A DNA stretch of 39,810 bases from Phenylobacterium sp. (GTDB lineage Bacteria; Pseudomonadota; Alphaproteobacteria; Caulobacterales; Caulobacteraceae): positions 1 to 39,810 of the forward strand of contig NZ_JAUSLG010000100.1 in NCBI RefSeq assembly GCF_030646615.1. The letters run 5' to 3'. How positions within the stretch are numbered: the first letter of the stretch is position 1; each line of letters opens with the position of its first letter. The position numbers and the translations under genes are program-made. A model generated the notes under the pieces. The model saw nothing but the letters and a program-made list of their open reading frames with translations. It was not told the origin of the DNA and made no database searches. This document shows, piece after piece, positions 27,436 through 35,721 of this stretch.

Positions 27436-28314
27436 GTGCCGTCGTCGATCCTATCGCGACGGGGACTGATGCTCTCCGGCCTTGCGGCCGGAGGCATGGC
27501 CCTGGCGGGGTGCAGCCGCGGGGATGAGGCGGGCGACCCGCCTGTCCCGGCCTCGGCCATGACCCTGGAAGAGGCGGTGGCCGGAGGGTGGCGCGATCCC
27601 CAGGACGTGGCCCGCGACCCCGCGCGCCATCCGGTGGAAACCCTCAACTTCTTCGGCCTGAAGCCCGGGATGACGGTGGTGGAGATCTGGCCCGGCGCCG
27701 GCTGGTACACCGATATCCTCGCGCCCTTCCTGGCGGCCTCGAAGGGCAAGCTCTATGCAGCCAACCTGCAGCCCAACGACCCGGCCGCCATAGAGGTGGT
27801 GGAGGCCTACCGCGCCAAGCTGCGGGCCAGGCCGAGGCTATATGGGGATGTGGAGATCACCGCCTTTGGCGCCACCAGCGGCCCGATGGCGCCCGAAGGC
27901 TCGGCCGACCTCGTTCTGACGGCGCGCAATATCCATAACTGGATGGCCGCCGGCATTGTCGACAAGGCGTTCTCCGACGCCTTCGTCGCCCTCAAGCCCG
28001 GCGGAGTCTTTGGGGTGGTGGAGCATCGCGCCGCCCCGGGCGGGGTTCAGGATCCAGCCGCCGGCGACGGCTATGTGGAGCAGGCCTATGTGGCGCGTCT
28101 GGGCCAGGAGGCGGGCTTCCTGCTCGACGCGGCCAGCGAGATCAACGCCAATCCACGGGACACCAAGGACCACCCCTTCGGCGTCTGGACCCTGCCGCCG
28201 GTGCGACGCACCTCGGCCCGGGGGGAGCCGGCCAATCCGGCCTTCGACAGCGCCCCCTATGATGCGATCGGCGAGAGCGACCGCATGACCCTGCGGTTCG
28301 TCAAGCCCACCTGA
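27436..28314 (+). CDS. Methyltransferase-like lipoprotein, paralogue 2 (Tat-like signal)
   Basis: A 292-residue paralogue of the preceding gene. The N-terminus MPSSILSRRGLMLSGLAAGG carries an SRRGLML twin-arginine-like motif (Ser7-Gly10) and a lipobox LAGC (Cys26), so it is predicted to be a Tat-exported lipoprotein rather than a soluble Sec substrate. The methyltransferase-like core has VVEIWPGAGWYTD, NIHNWM and LKPGGVFGVVEHR. The C-terminal ~70 residues nearly match paralogue 1 (KDHPFGVWTLPPV; YDAIGESDRMTLRFVKP). The GTG start is 3 nt after the first gene's stop; an ATG at 27466 would remove the Arg pair. Confidence 0.78.
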   Translation: MPSSILSRRGLMLSGLAAGGMALAGCSRGDEAGDPPVPASAMTLEEAVAGGWRDPQDVARDPARHPVETLNFFGLKPGMTVVEIWPGAGWYTDILAPFLAASKGKLYAANLQPNDPAAIEVVEAYRAKLRARPRLYGDVEITAFGATSGPMAPEGSADLVLTARNIHNWMAAGIVDKAFSDAFVALKPGGVFGVVEHRAAPGGVQDPAAGDGYVEQAYVARLGQEAGFLLDAASEINANPRDTKDHPFGVWTLPPVRRTSARGEPANPAFDSAPYDAIGESDRMTLRFVKPT

Positions 28315-28321
28315 GGCGCGC

Positions 28322-28933
28322 TCAGAGCACCTTTCGGTAGCTCTCGATAATCTGCTCGTTCGTGACGGGAAGCCTGCCGAGGTTCAGCTGGTCGGAGACC
28401 ATCTCGGCGCCGCTGGGCAGGGCGCTGCGGTCCAGCTGCGCCTCGGGGTCCCAGAGCCGGCCGCGCATGATCGCCTTGGGGCAGTGGAGGAAGGTCTCCT
28501 CCACCGCGATCATCAAGACCAGTCGGGGCAGGCGGCCGAACTCCTCGAAGCTCGCCAGGAGGTCGGCGTCGTCGGTGGCGCTGGCCCGGCCGTTGACGCG
28601 GTAGACGTCGTCGAACCCGGGGATCATGAACATCATGCCGACCCGGCCCTCGCCGGCCAGCAGGTTACGCAGGGTGTCCAGCCGGTTGTTGCCCGGCCGG
28701 TCGGGCAGGAAGAGGGTCTTACCATCCTCGCTCACATGGACGAATCCCGGCTCGCCGCCCCGGGGCGAGACATCCAGCGCCCCATCGGGCCCGGCCGAGC
28801 TGATGACGCAGAAGGTCGAATGGGCGATGAAGGCCCGGCCATGACGTTCCACATGATCCAGCACCTTGTCCAACACCACCTGGCCTGGCGCCCGGTAGAT
28901 CGCGTCGAGGTCGGCGAGGGCGAGCTTGCGCAT
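28322..28933 (-). CDS. PPOX-class FMN-dependent flavoprotein (pyridoxamine 5'-phosphate oxidase fold)
   Basis: A 203-residue split-barrel flavoprotein. The block FCVISSAGPDGALDVSPRGGEPGFV and FLPDRPGNNRLDTLRNLL, then VYRVNGRASAT, match the PPOX-class group typified by MSMEG_1061, which binds FMN or related cofactors. HCPKAIMRGRLWDPE near 150-165 is another marker. The substrate is unknown; it is not PdxH itself. It converges on the methyltransferase pair with a 7-base gap. The start ATG has a modest AAGGGAAAG upstream. Confidence 0.88.
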   Translation of the reverse strand: MRKLALADLDAIYRAPGQVVLDKVLDHVERHGRAFIAHSTFCVISSAGPDGALDVSPRGGEPGFVHVSEDGKTLFLPDRPGNNRLDTLRNLLAGEGRVGMMFMIPGFDDVYRVNGRASATDDADLLASFEEFGRLPRLVLMIAVEETFLHCPKAIMRGRLWDPEAQLDRSALPSGAEMVSDQLNLGRLPVTNEQIIESYRKVL

Positions 28934-29060
28934 GTGAACGTCTTTCCCTTTTAAGAATTGTTCGCAACATCCTGACCCATTCTCCGTGTCCTGTCACGGG
29001 GGCCGCCCGGTTTACTTCGAGGCTGGCGCAGGCCAAGCTCCGCGGCCTTACGGAGACCCG

Positions 29061-29369
29061 ATGGCTACGATCGAACAGCTCACCGCCCGCATCGCCCAGA
29101 CGCTGGAGGCCGGCGAGCCGCTGCCCCATGTGGTCAAGATCGATCTGAAGGGCGCGGGCTTCATTCATATCGCCGGCGACCAGGTGACCAACCAGGACGC
29201 CCCGGCCGATCTGGTGGTCACCATCAGCCTGGACGACATCGTCGCCCTGGGCCGCCGCCGCCTCGATCCCATGACCGCCCTGATGAGCCGACGGATGCGG
29301 ATGTCCGACATGGGCCTGGCCATGTCCATGCAGTCGAAGATCCAGGCCCTGTTCGCCCAAGCCGCCTGA
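29061..29369 (+). CDS. SCP2 sterol-carrier-domain protein
   Basis: A 102-residue single-domain SCP2 (sterol carrier protein 2 / lipid-binding) protein. VVKIDLKGAGFIHIAG...DQVTNQDAPADLVVTISLDDIVALGRRRLDPMTALMS, then RMRMSDMGLAMSMQSKIQALF, is the normal SCP2 fold order. The ATG at 29061 with GGAG upstream gives the family's ~100 residues. It is 10 bases before the lysophospholipase-like gene and is likely its operon partner, which suggests a lipid-related role. Confidence 0.88.
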   Translation: MATIEQLTARIAQTLEAGEPLPHVVKIDLKGAGFIHIAGDQVTNQDAPADLVVTISLDDIVALGRRRLDPMTALMSRRMRMSDMGLAMSMQSKIQALFAQAA

Positions 29370-29379
29370 GGAAGCCGCC

Positions 29380-30351
29380 ATGTCCGAGTCCGCGCCCCTG
29401 ACCGCGATCCCCACGGCCCCGGTCCCCGACGGCGGCGCGGCGGAATGGTTTGTCGGCGCCAAGGGCGCGCGGCTGCGGGCGGCCCTGTTCCCGGCCAAGG
29501 GCGAGGCCCGCGGTTCGGTGGTGCTGAGCGGCGGGCGCACCGAGCCCATGGAGAAGTACTTCGAGGTCATCGACGACCTGACGGGCCGCGGCTTCGTGGT
29601 GCTGGCCCATGACTGGCGGGGCCAGGGCCTGTCCCATCGCGACCTCGCCGATGACCGGCTGAAGGGGCACGCCGACGGCTTCGAGCCCTTCCTGGGCGAC
29701 TATGACGTCCTGCTGGCGCAATTCGAGAGCCGCCTGCCCAGGCCGTGGATCGCCATGGGCCATTCCATGGGCGGCTGCCTGACCCTGCTGGCCCTGGCCA
29801 AGGGGCAGGCCGACCGGTTCGCCGGCGCCATCCTGTCGGCGCCCATGCTGGGAGTGCGGGTGGGCCGCTATCCCAAGGCCGTGCGGCTGCTGGTGGGGCT
29901 GAACCGCCTGACGGGCCGGGCTGGCGGATATTGCATGGGCGATCCCGGCAAGCCCTTCGACGACACCTTCGACGACAATGTCCTGACCCACGACCGGACG
30001 CGGTTCGTCCGCGCCCGCGCGCAGATCGCCGCCAATCGGGACCTGGCGCTGGGGGCGCCCACCTGGGGCTGGCTGGACTTCGCCCTGCGCGCCGCTGACT
30101 TTTTCGCGCGACCGGCCAATCTGGGGTCGGTGACGATCCCGGTGGTCATCTGCCAGGCCGAGCAGGAAAAGCTGGTGGACAACGAGGCCCAGGACCATGT
30201 GGCCCGCAGCCTGCCCGACGGGCGGCTGGTGGTGGTCAAGGGCGCCCTGCACGAGATCCTGATGGAGACCGACGCCCGGCGCGCCGCCTTCTGGGCTGAA
30301 TTCGACGCCCTGGCCGCCGAGATCGCTAGATCGTCTTCGCCGAGCGCTTGA
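29380..30351 (+). CDS. Alpha/beta-hydrolase, lysophospholipase (PldB)-like
   Basis: A 323-residue serine hydrolase. It has VLAHDWRGQGLS, the nucleophile elbow GHSMGG (Ser129), and the catalytic His291 in GALHEILME, matching the PldB/monoacylglycerol lipase group. At the position of the acid, the segment AEQEKLVDN has Glu263 where Asp is usual; Glu263 or Asp267 may serve. Not signal-peptide bearing. Probably in an operon with the SCP2 gene. Its 3' end overlaps the convergent hisN by 26 bases. Confidence 0.87.
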   Translation: MSESAPLTAIPTAPVPDGGAAEWFVGAKGARLRAALFPAKGEARGSVVLSGGRTEPMEKYFEVIDDLTGRGFVVLAHDWRGQGLSHRDLADDRLKGHADGFEPFLGDYDVLLAQFESRLPRPWIAMGHSMGGCLTLLALAKGQADRFAGAILSAPMLGVRVGRYPKAVRLLVGLNRLTGRAGGYCMGDPGKPFDDTFDDNVLTHDRTRFVRARAQIAANRDLALGAPTWGWLDFALRAADFFARPANLGSVTIPVVICQAEQEKLVDNEAQDHVARSLPDGRLVVVKGALHEILMETDARRAAFWAEFDALAAEIARSSSPSA

Positions 30352-31150
30352 GAGCCACCAGGGCCTCGTCCAGGCAGGCCTGGTCCCCGGCGATCACCAC
30401 CTGCCCGCCTGCATCCCCCACTGGCTGGCCGCGCCAGTCGGTGACGAGGCCGCCGGCGCCCTGGATGACGGGAATGGCCGCCTCGATGTCCCAGGACTTC
30501 AGGCCCGCCTCGATCACGATGTCCATCGCGCCCGCCGCCACCATGGCGTAGGCGTAGGCGTCGAGGCCGAGCCGCGCCAGCCGCGAGGCCGCCCGCACCT
30601 GGGTCCAGGCGCCGAGCTCGGCGCCGTTGAAACAGGCCTCGGGATCGGTGGTGGAGATGGTGGCGTCGGTGAGCTTGGGGCAGGGTCGCACCTTGAGCGG
30701 TCGCGAGGTCCCGCGCGAGATCAGGCGCGAGCCCCCCGCATGGCCCACATAGATCTCGTCCAGATAGGGCTGGCCGATTGAGCCCAAAATGGGACGCCCC
30801 TCATGGCGCAGGCCGATCAGCACGCACCAGAGCGGCAGGCCCGAGATGAAGGAGCGGGTGCCGTCGATGGGGTCGAGGACCCAGACGAACTCGGCGTCGG
30901 GCCGGTCCTCGCCATATTCCTCGCCGATCACCCCGTGCTCGGGAAAGCGCTCGGCGATCCGCTTGCGGATCGCCGCCTCCGCCCCGCGATCCGCCGCGGT
31001 GACGGGATCGAAGGCGTTGAGTCCCGGCGCGCCGCCCTTGTTCTCCAGGCCGTGGTCGGCGCGGAAAAGGGGCAGGGCCACCTCGGCGGCGGCTTGGTTC
31101 AACTCGAGGATCAGGTCTTCGAGGGCGGTCAGGCGATCAGGGTTGAGCAT
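30326..31150 (-). CDS. hisN: Inositol-monophosphatase-family phosphatase, probable histidinol-phosphatase
   Basis: A 274-residue Mg2+-dependent phosphatase. It has the metal motifs GEEYGED (Glu), WVLDPIDGTRSF (Asp-Ile-Asp), and SWDIEAAIPVI near the C-terminus. The DGT(R)(A/S)F...GLPLW..LIGL sequence is typical of the HisN histidinol-phosphate phosphatase subgroup rather than SuhB or CysQ. The histidine-pathway assignment is by resemblance. The upstream XRE regulator is on the same strand, 59 bases away. Confidence 0.82.
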   Translation of the reverse strand: MLNPDRLTALEDLILELNQAAAEVALPLFRADHGLENKGGAPGLNAFDPVTAADRGAEAAIRKRIAERFPEHGVIGEEYGEDRPDAEFVWVLDPIDGTRSFISGLPLWCVLIGLRHEGRPILGSIGQPYLDEIYVGHAGGSRLISRGTSRPLKVRPCPKLTDATISTTDPEACFNGAELGAWTQVRAASRLARLGLDAYAYAMVAAGAMDIVIEAGLKSWDIEAAIPVIQGAGGLVTDWRGQPVGDAGGQVVIAGDQACLDEALVALKRSAKTI

Positions 31151-31209
31151 GCCCCTGCTTTAGCCCGCCGCGCGGCGCGACGAAATCCCGTAGCCGCGCG
31201 GCCATGGCG

Positions 31210-31590
31210 TCAGCCGTGCTCGCCGTCGCCGTTCAGGGACTTTGCAAGGTCCAGAAGCCGCCGACGGGGACGTTCGCCAAGCTGGTAGTAGGCCTTGATG
31301 AGATCCATGGTCTCCTTGCTGGCCAGCACCTCGCCGCCGGCGTCGCAGCCTTCGGCGCGTTCCTGCGCCGCGGCCGAGAGACCGTCGTAGAAATAGGCCA
31401 CGGGGACTTCCAGAGCCTCGGAAAGTTGCCAGAGGCGGGCGGCCGAGATGCGGTTTGCGCCGCACTCGTACTTTTGAATTTGCTGAAACCTGACGCCGCA
31501 GGCGCCGGCCAACTGCTGTTGGGTCAGACCCAGCAGGCGGCGACGACGGCGGAGACGCTTACCTAGGTGGACATCGATGTCGTTACCCAT
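31210..31590 (-). CDS. XRE-family helix-turn-helix regulator
   Basis: A 126-residue DNA-binding protein. The Cro/CI-type HTH occupies about residues 8-65 (LGKRLRRRRRLLGLTQQQLAGACGVRFQQIQKYECGANRISAARLWQLSEAL), with a helical C-terminal tail containing KETMDLIKAYYQLGERPRRRLLDLAKSL. This is the common chromosomal XRE type of Caulobacterales, not a prophage repressor by sequence alone. It faces the lipid A acyltransferase gene divergently. Targets unknown. Confidence 0.88.
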   Translation of the reverse strand: MGNDIDVHLGKRLRRRRRLLGLTQQQLAGACGVRFQQIQKYECGANRISAARLWQLSEALEVPVAYFYDGLSAAAQERAEGCDAGGEVLASKETMDLIKAYYQLGERPRRRLLDLAKSLNGDGEHG

Positions 31591-31723
31591 GCCTCTTTCC
31601 CCCTCACGGTTAAGAGCCGATCCCGTCCCGAAGGGGGACGGCGTGGGCCAGGCTCGGCAAGTCGCGCGCCAAGCGACCCCGGTTCGCGTTGCGCGAAGCG
31701 CTGCGGCGAGACTAGAGAGGGGT

Positions 31724-32665
31724 ATGGCGCGTGCGCGATCATACCCCGGCGGGCGACGGGCCCAGGATCTCGCCCAGGATCTGGGCTGGCGGCTGGAGGC
31801 CCTGGCCTATGACGCGGTCACCCTGCTGGCGCGGGCCTTTCCGATCGACGCGGTTTCAGACTTCGGGGCGGCGCTGCTTCGGCGTCTCGGGCCACTGACC
31901 AGCGCCCACCAGGTGGTGCTGCGCAATCTCAGGATCGCCTTTCCCGACCTTTCGCCGGAAGCGATCGACGCCCTGGCCGACGCACAGTGGGTCCAGACGG
32001 GACGGACCTTCGCCGAGTTCCCCATCATCGATCGGATCGTGGCCGCCGGCGACCGGATCGAGATCGTCAATGGCGAGCGCCTGGCCGAGATCGCCCGTAC
32101 GGCTGAGCCGGTGGTGTTCGTCTCCGGCCACCTCTCGAACTGGGAGATCATGCCCGCGGTGATCGCCCATTCGGGCGTCGTCTGCCACATGACCTATCGG
32201 GCGGCGAACAACCCCTATTTCGACAGGCGTATCCGCGACAACCGCTTCCGCTATGGGGTCCGCCTGTTCGCGCCCAAGGGCGGGGACGGCGCGCGCGAGG
32301 TGCTTGAGGCCCTGGGGCGCGGGGAGTCCGTGGCTCTGATGAACGACCAGAAGTTCAATGGCGGGGTGGCCGCGCCCTTCTTCGGCAAGCTGGCCCATAC
32401 CGCGCCAGGACCTTCGCGGCTGGCCCTGCGGTTTGGCGCCGTGCTGCAGCCCATGTCGGTGCAGCGGCTTGGCAAGGCGCGCTTCCGGGTGATCGTCCAC
32501 CCGCCGATCAAGCCGATCTCATCGGGCGACCGCAGCGCCGATATCGCCAGGTCGGTGGACCAGATCAACGCCTTCATGGAAGAGCGCATCGCCGAGCGCC
32601 CGGCCGAATGGTTCTGGACCCATAAGCGCTGGCCCAACGAGACCTATTCGCGGCGGCGACGCTAG
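31724..32665 (+). CDS. Lipid A biosynthesis acyltransferase (LpxL/HtrB-type)
   Basis: A 313-residue membrane-associated acyltransferase. It has the HX4E catalytic motif SGHLSNWE (His136, Glu141), then FDRRIRDNRFRYG, and SVALMNDQKFNGGVAAPFFGKLA, typical of the LPLAT family that adds secondary acyl chains to lipid A. The chain position and donor are unknown. GAGAGGGG precedes the ATG at 31724 by a suitable distance; sequence upstream in frame is low-complexity and not conserved. Confidence 0.88.
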   Translation: MARARSYPGGRRAQDLAQDLGWRLEALAYDAVTLLARAFPIDAVSDFGAALLRRLGPLTSAHQVVLRNLRIAFPDLSPEAIDALADAQWVQTGRTFAEFPIIDRIVAAGDRIEIVNGERLAEIARTAEPVVFVSGHLSNWEIMPAVIAHSGVVCHMTYRAANNPYFDRRIRDNRFRYGVRLFAPKGGDGAREVLEALGRGESVALMNDQKFNGGVAAPFFGKLAHTAPGPSRLALRFGAVLQPMSVQRLGKARFRVIVHPPIKPISSGDRSADIARSVDQINAFMEERIAERPAEWFWTHKRWPNETYSRRRR

Positions 32666-32687
32666 TCTCAGACGCAGGATCGCCTGA

Positions 32688-32912
32688 TCAGCCGTTGTGC
32701 TCCTTCCACCGGGCATAGGCCTCGGTGGGGCCGGCATAGGCTTCCTGCAGGGCTGGGCTCCAATAGCGCAGGGCTTCCAGCGGAATCCGCACGCCGGTCA
32801 CGGCGCAGGCCACGAAGCGGCCGGGCTTGAGGACGACGAACTCGCCGTCGCCATAGTGGAGGACGGCAAGCTCGGCGGGCTTGCCGGAAAGGTCGCGATC
32901 ATGGGCGTTCAT
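32688..32912 (-). CDS. DUF2093 family protein (74 aa)
   Basis: A 74-residue protein with the DUF2093 core: AELAVLHYGDGEFVVLKPGRFVACAVTG, then IPLEALRYWSPALQEAYAGPTEAYARW. The family is widespread in Alphaproteobacteria and has no known function. Its ATG at 32912 is 66 bases past the xseA stop on the same strand; a GTG one codon upstream is possible. It is convergent with the acyltransferase gene. DUF2093 next to xseA is a familiar arrangement. Confidence 0.82.
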   Translation of the reverse strand: MNAHDRDLSGKPAELAVLHYGDGEFVVLKPGRFVACAVTGVRIPLEALRYWSPALQEAYAGPTEAYARWKEHNG

Positions 32913-32977
32913 CACGCCAATGTAGCGCGCGGGCGGCGCCTCGAACAGACCCCAGCCAGGGGCTGCTGTCTGACTGC

Positions 32978-34561
32978 CTAGAAGAGATCGCCCTGCACGG
33001 TCTTGGCGGGCGGCGCCGGCGCCTTTCGCGGTCGCGGGCGAGTCTCGGGAATTGGCCGCGGCGCAGCGCCGCCCCCGCCATCGACCACGGCGCTGCGGGT
33101 GGCGTCGGCGAAGACCAGGGCGACGGTCTCGCCGGCCTCAAGCGCGGCGCCTTGAAGGGCCAGGCTGCCATCGGCCCGCTGCACCCGCGCAAAGCCCCGG
33201 GACAGGGGGCGGTCGGGATTGAGCGACAGCCGCAGCTTCTCCACCGCGCCCAGGCGTTCCCCCAGGCGATCGGTGGTCCGGTTGATGGCGGGCGTCAGCC
33301 GGGCGGCCAGCGCGTCCAGCTGCTGGCGCTGAGCCGCCTGCGGCCGGGCCAGCAGGGCGGGCGTCAGGCGGGCGGTGATCCGGGCGAGGTCGCGGCCATG
33401 GTCGGCGGCGTTGCGCTGCAGGCCGCTGGTCAGGCGTGCGCCGAGCAGCTGCACCTTCTGGGCTTGCGTCTCCTGGGGGCGCAGCAGCAGGCCGGCCGAC
33501 AGGCGCGAGGCGACCCGGACCAGATCCCGCTCATGGGCCGCGGCGTTCTTCTGCAGGGCCGCGCTCAGCCGGCCGGCGGCCAGGTTGAAGCGCTGGGCGG
33601 CCATCTCCACTAGGTCAGGAACCCGCGCCAGGCTGCGGCCGGCGCTCTGCACCCGGCCCTGGCGGTCCTCCACCACCTTGCCGCCGCAGCGGTGCAGGCG
33701 GGCGTGCAGGTCGCTCAACCCCGCCCGCAGCTCGGCCAGCACCGGCGTGGCCATCTCGGCGGCCGCCGTGGGCGTCGGCGCCCGGCGGTCGGAGACGAAG
33801 TCGATCAGGGTGGTGTCGGTCTCGTGCCCCACAGCCGAGATGATCGGAATGTCGGCCGCCGCCACGGCGCGAACCAGGGCCTCGTCATTGAAGGCCCAGA
33901 GATCCTCCACCGAGCCGCCCCCGCGGGCGACGATGATCACGTCGGGCCGGGGCAGGTCGCCGCCGGCGGGCAGGGCGCAGAACCCGCGGATCGCCGCGCT
34001 GACCTGGGCGGCGGCCTGTTCCCCCTGGACCACCACCGGCCAGACGATGACCCGGCAGGGCCAGCGGTCGCGGATGCGGTGCAGGATGTCGCGGATCACC
34101 GCGCCCGTGGGGCTGGTCACCACGCCGATGACGGCGGGCATGGCGGGCAGGGGGCGTTTGCGGGCGGGCTCAAACAGCCCCTCGGCCGCCAGCTTGGCCT
34201 TCAGCCGCTCCAGCTGGGCCAAAAGGGCGCCGACCCCGGCGGCCTCCATGGTCTCGATGACGATCTGATAGCGCGAGCCGGCCGGGAAGGTGGTGATCTT
34301 GCCGGTGACGATCACCTCCAGACCCTGTTCGGGCCGGATGGACAGGCCGCGCACCGAGCCCTTCCAGACCACCCCGTCAATGGCGGCGCGCTCGTCCTTC
34401 AGGGTCAGATAGACGTGGCCATTGCCATGGTGGGTGACCTTGGACAGCTCCCCGCGCAGGCGCACAAAGCCATACCGGTCCTCCAGCGTCCGCTTGAGCG
34501 CAAAGGCGAGCTCGGAGACCGAATAGGGCTGGGCGTTGGAGTCAGGCGCGGCGTCGCTCAT
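32978..34561 (-). CDS. xseA: Exodeoxyribonuclease VII large subunit
   Basis: A 527-residue nuclease subunit. The N-terminal OB-fold ([27 protein letters not shown]) and the catalytic domain ([65 protein letters not shown]) are canonical. The following coiled-coil region is unusual in carrying two consecutive 45-residue repeats (33571 to 33302). It exceeds the E. coli length (456) because of this region. It degrades single-stranded DNA with the small subunit XseB, which is not in this window. Confidence 0.97.
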   Translation of the reverse strand: MSDAAPDSNAQPYSVSELAFALKRTLEDRYGFVRLRGELSKVTHHGNGHVYLTLKDERAAIDGVVWKGSVRGLSIRPEQGLEVIVTGKITTFPAGSRYQIVIETMEAAGVGALLAQLERLKAKLAAEGLFEPARKRPLPAMPAVIGVVTSPTGAVIRDILHRIRDRWPCRVIVWPVVVQGEQAAAQVSAAIRGFCALPAGGDLPRPDVIIVARGGGSVEDLWAFNDEALVRAVAAADIPIISAVGHETDTTLIDFVSDRRAPTPTAAAEMATPVLAELRAGLSDLHARLHRCGGKVVEDRQGRVQSAGRSLARVPDLVEMAAQRFNLAAGRLSAALQKNAAAHERDLVRVASRLSAGLLLRPQETQAQKVQLLGARLTSGLQRNAADHGRDLARITARLTPALLARPQAAQRQQLDALAARLTPAINRTTDRLGERLGAVEKLRLSLNPDRPLSRGFARVQRADGSLALQGAALEAGETVALVFADATRSAVVDGGGGAAPRPIPETRPRPRKAPAPPAKTVQGDLF

Positions 34562-34666
34562 GGGGCGAAGCTAGCCCGTCTCGCGGTGAGGCAAAACCGG
34601 GCGTGGGGAAAAACTGGCGGGGTGTTCGGAGGTCGGCTCTAGGAGCCCGGGACAATGACCGCAAAC

Positions 34667-35721
34667 GACCCGTCTCTGCCCGTCGCGAGGTCCAGCAAGC
34701 TACATGGTTGGACGCCAGTTGATGAAGGCGTCGATCCCAGGGCCACTGATCGATTCACCTTCAATGAAGTAACGTGGCCAATAGAGTTCAACCTGCTGCT
34801 TGTTCATCAGGAGTTCGTCAAACTCACCGAGCCTAGCCACAGTCTGGCCCTGCCCTGCTAGAAGAGATGGTCGATCTAAACCGCCACCAATGTCCGCACT
34901 CGACAAAATTCTCGTGTCCATCGACGACCTACCCCAAAGGGTCAACTCACCCTCAGCGATACGCTTGTTAACGAGCGCGAGGACATCCTCAACCGACGCA
35001 CTAGTTCGACGGGACGCGTCATCGAACGTTCGGCCCCATTGCCGAAAGAATGCATAAGCGACCGCTTCGGACACCTCGACGTTGGGACGCAATACAAGAC
35101 GCACCGCTGGGTCGCCCCCGCGCCCGTAGTCCCAGAGCCAAGTACCGTTTGGAAGCTGTACGTTCGGGCCGCCATTCGCCTCTATTGGACTGCGCCCGCC
35201 ACGGTCAGCCTGTCCAGCTTCACCACCCAGCGCTACTCCGTCGCCACCTACATAAGCAGAACCGCCGTCTCCGCCTCCGATTGCGCCACCGCGGCCCCCT
35301 TTGGCCACCCCATCGCCTGTAACGGTTGCATCCCCCCCTCGCCCGTATCGCAACGGTTCTTGGATCTGCGTCTTCGACTTTGCTGTGAGCAGGAGCGCGA
35401 CTAGAGCCGCAAGTCCAACCAGCATCCCTAGGCCACCAGCCAACATCAGAAGGGGGCGCAACGACTCAGAGACCGAAGTATTGAACGACGCGATTGCCGC
35501 CGCTCCGCCGACCGTGATGCAGGGGGCCGCGATAGCACCGAGAACCTGACGCTTTTCCATGTGAGGCAGCTAACAGCACCAGGGCGAAATTTGAAGGAAG
35601 ACCTCTGCCTGGAGTCGATGACTGAACGCCGCTGGCGTCTGCTAGCCACACTATGAGAATCTAGGCGTGTCGCTCGCCCATCAGGCACCTTGCAGCTAAG
35701 CTGCGTCAGAGGCGGTGCGAT
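34667..35721. other. Lower-GC segment inserted between xseA and the gcrA region
   Basis: Hand counts give 48% G+C for 34741-34800 and 60% for 34981-35040, against 73% for 33421-33480 in xseA. The change starts shortly after an abandoned ATG at 34655 and ends near 35700. It contains the glycine-rich membrane-protein gene and looks like recently acquired DNA. I found no integrase, IS element or tRNA at its borders. Confidence 0.5.
34700..35560 (-). CDS. Glycine-rich membrane protein with C-terminal accessory domain (286 aa)
   Basis: Two N-terminal hydrophobic helices (about 7-26 and 36-59) are followed by a glycine-rich stretch (72-135) with two similar 20-residue units (75-94 and 99-118) of pattern GG-x-A-x-V-x-GDGVA-x-GG. 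A globular C-terminal part (about 160-286) includes ASVEDVLALVNKRIAEGELTLWGR, a helix-plus-WGR arrangement I associate with accessory alphaproteobacterial proteins of unknown function. Composition and codon use are poorer in G+C than neighbours, suggesting transfer. No clear Shine-Dalgarno. Possibly a membrane sensor or effector; function not assignable. Confidence 0.72.
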   Translation of the reverse strand: MEKRQVLGAIAAPCITVGGAAAIASFNTSVSESLRPLLMLAGGLGMLVGLAALVALLLTAKSKTQIQEPLRYGRGGDATVTGDGVAKGGRGGAIGGGDGGSAYVGGDGVALGGEAGQADRGGRSPIEANGGPNVQLPNGTWLWDYGRGGDPAVRLVLRPNVEVSEAVAYAFFRQWGRTFDDASRRTSASVEDVLALVNKRIAEGELTLWGRSSMDTRILSSADIGGGLDRPSLLAGQGQTVARLGEFDELLMNKQQVELYWPRYFIEGESISGPGIDAFINWRPTM

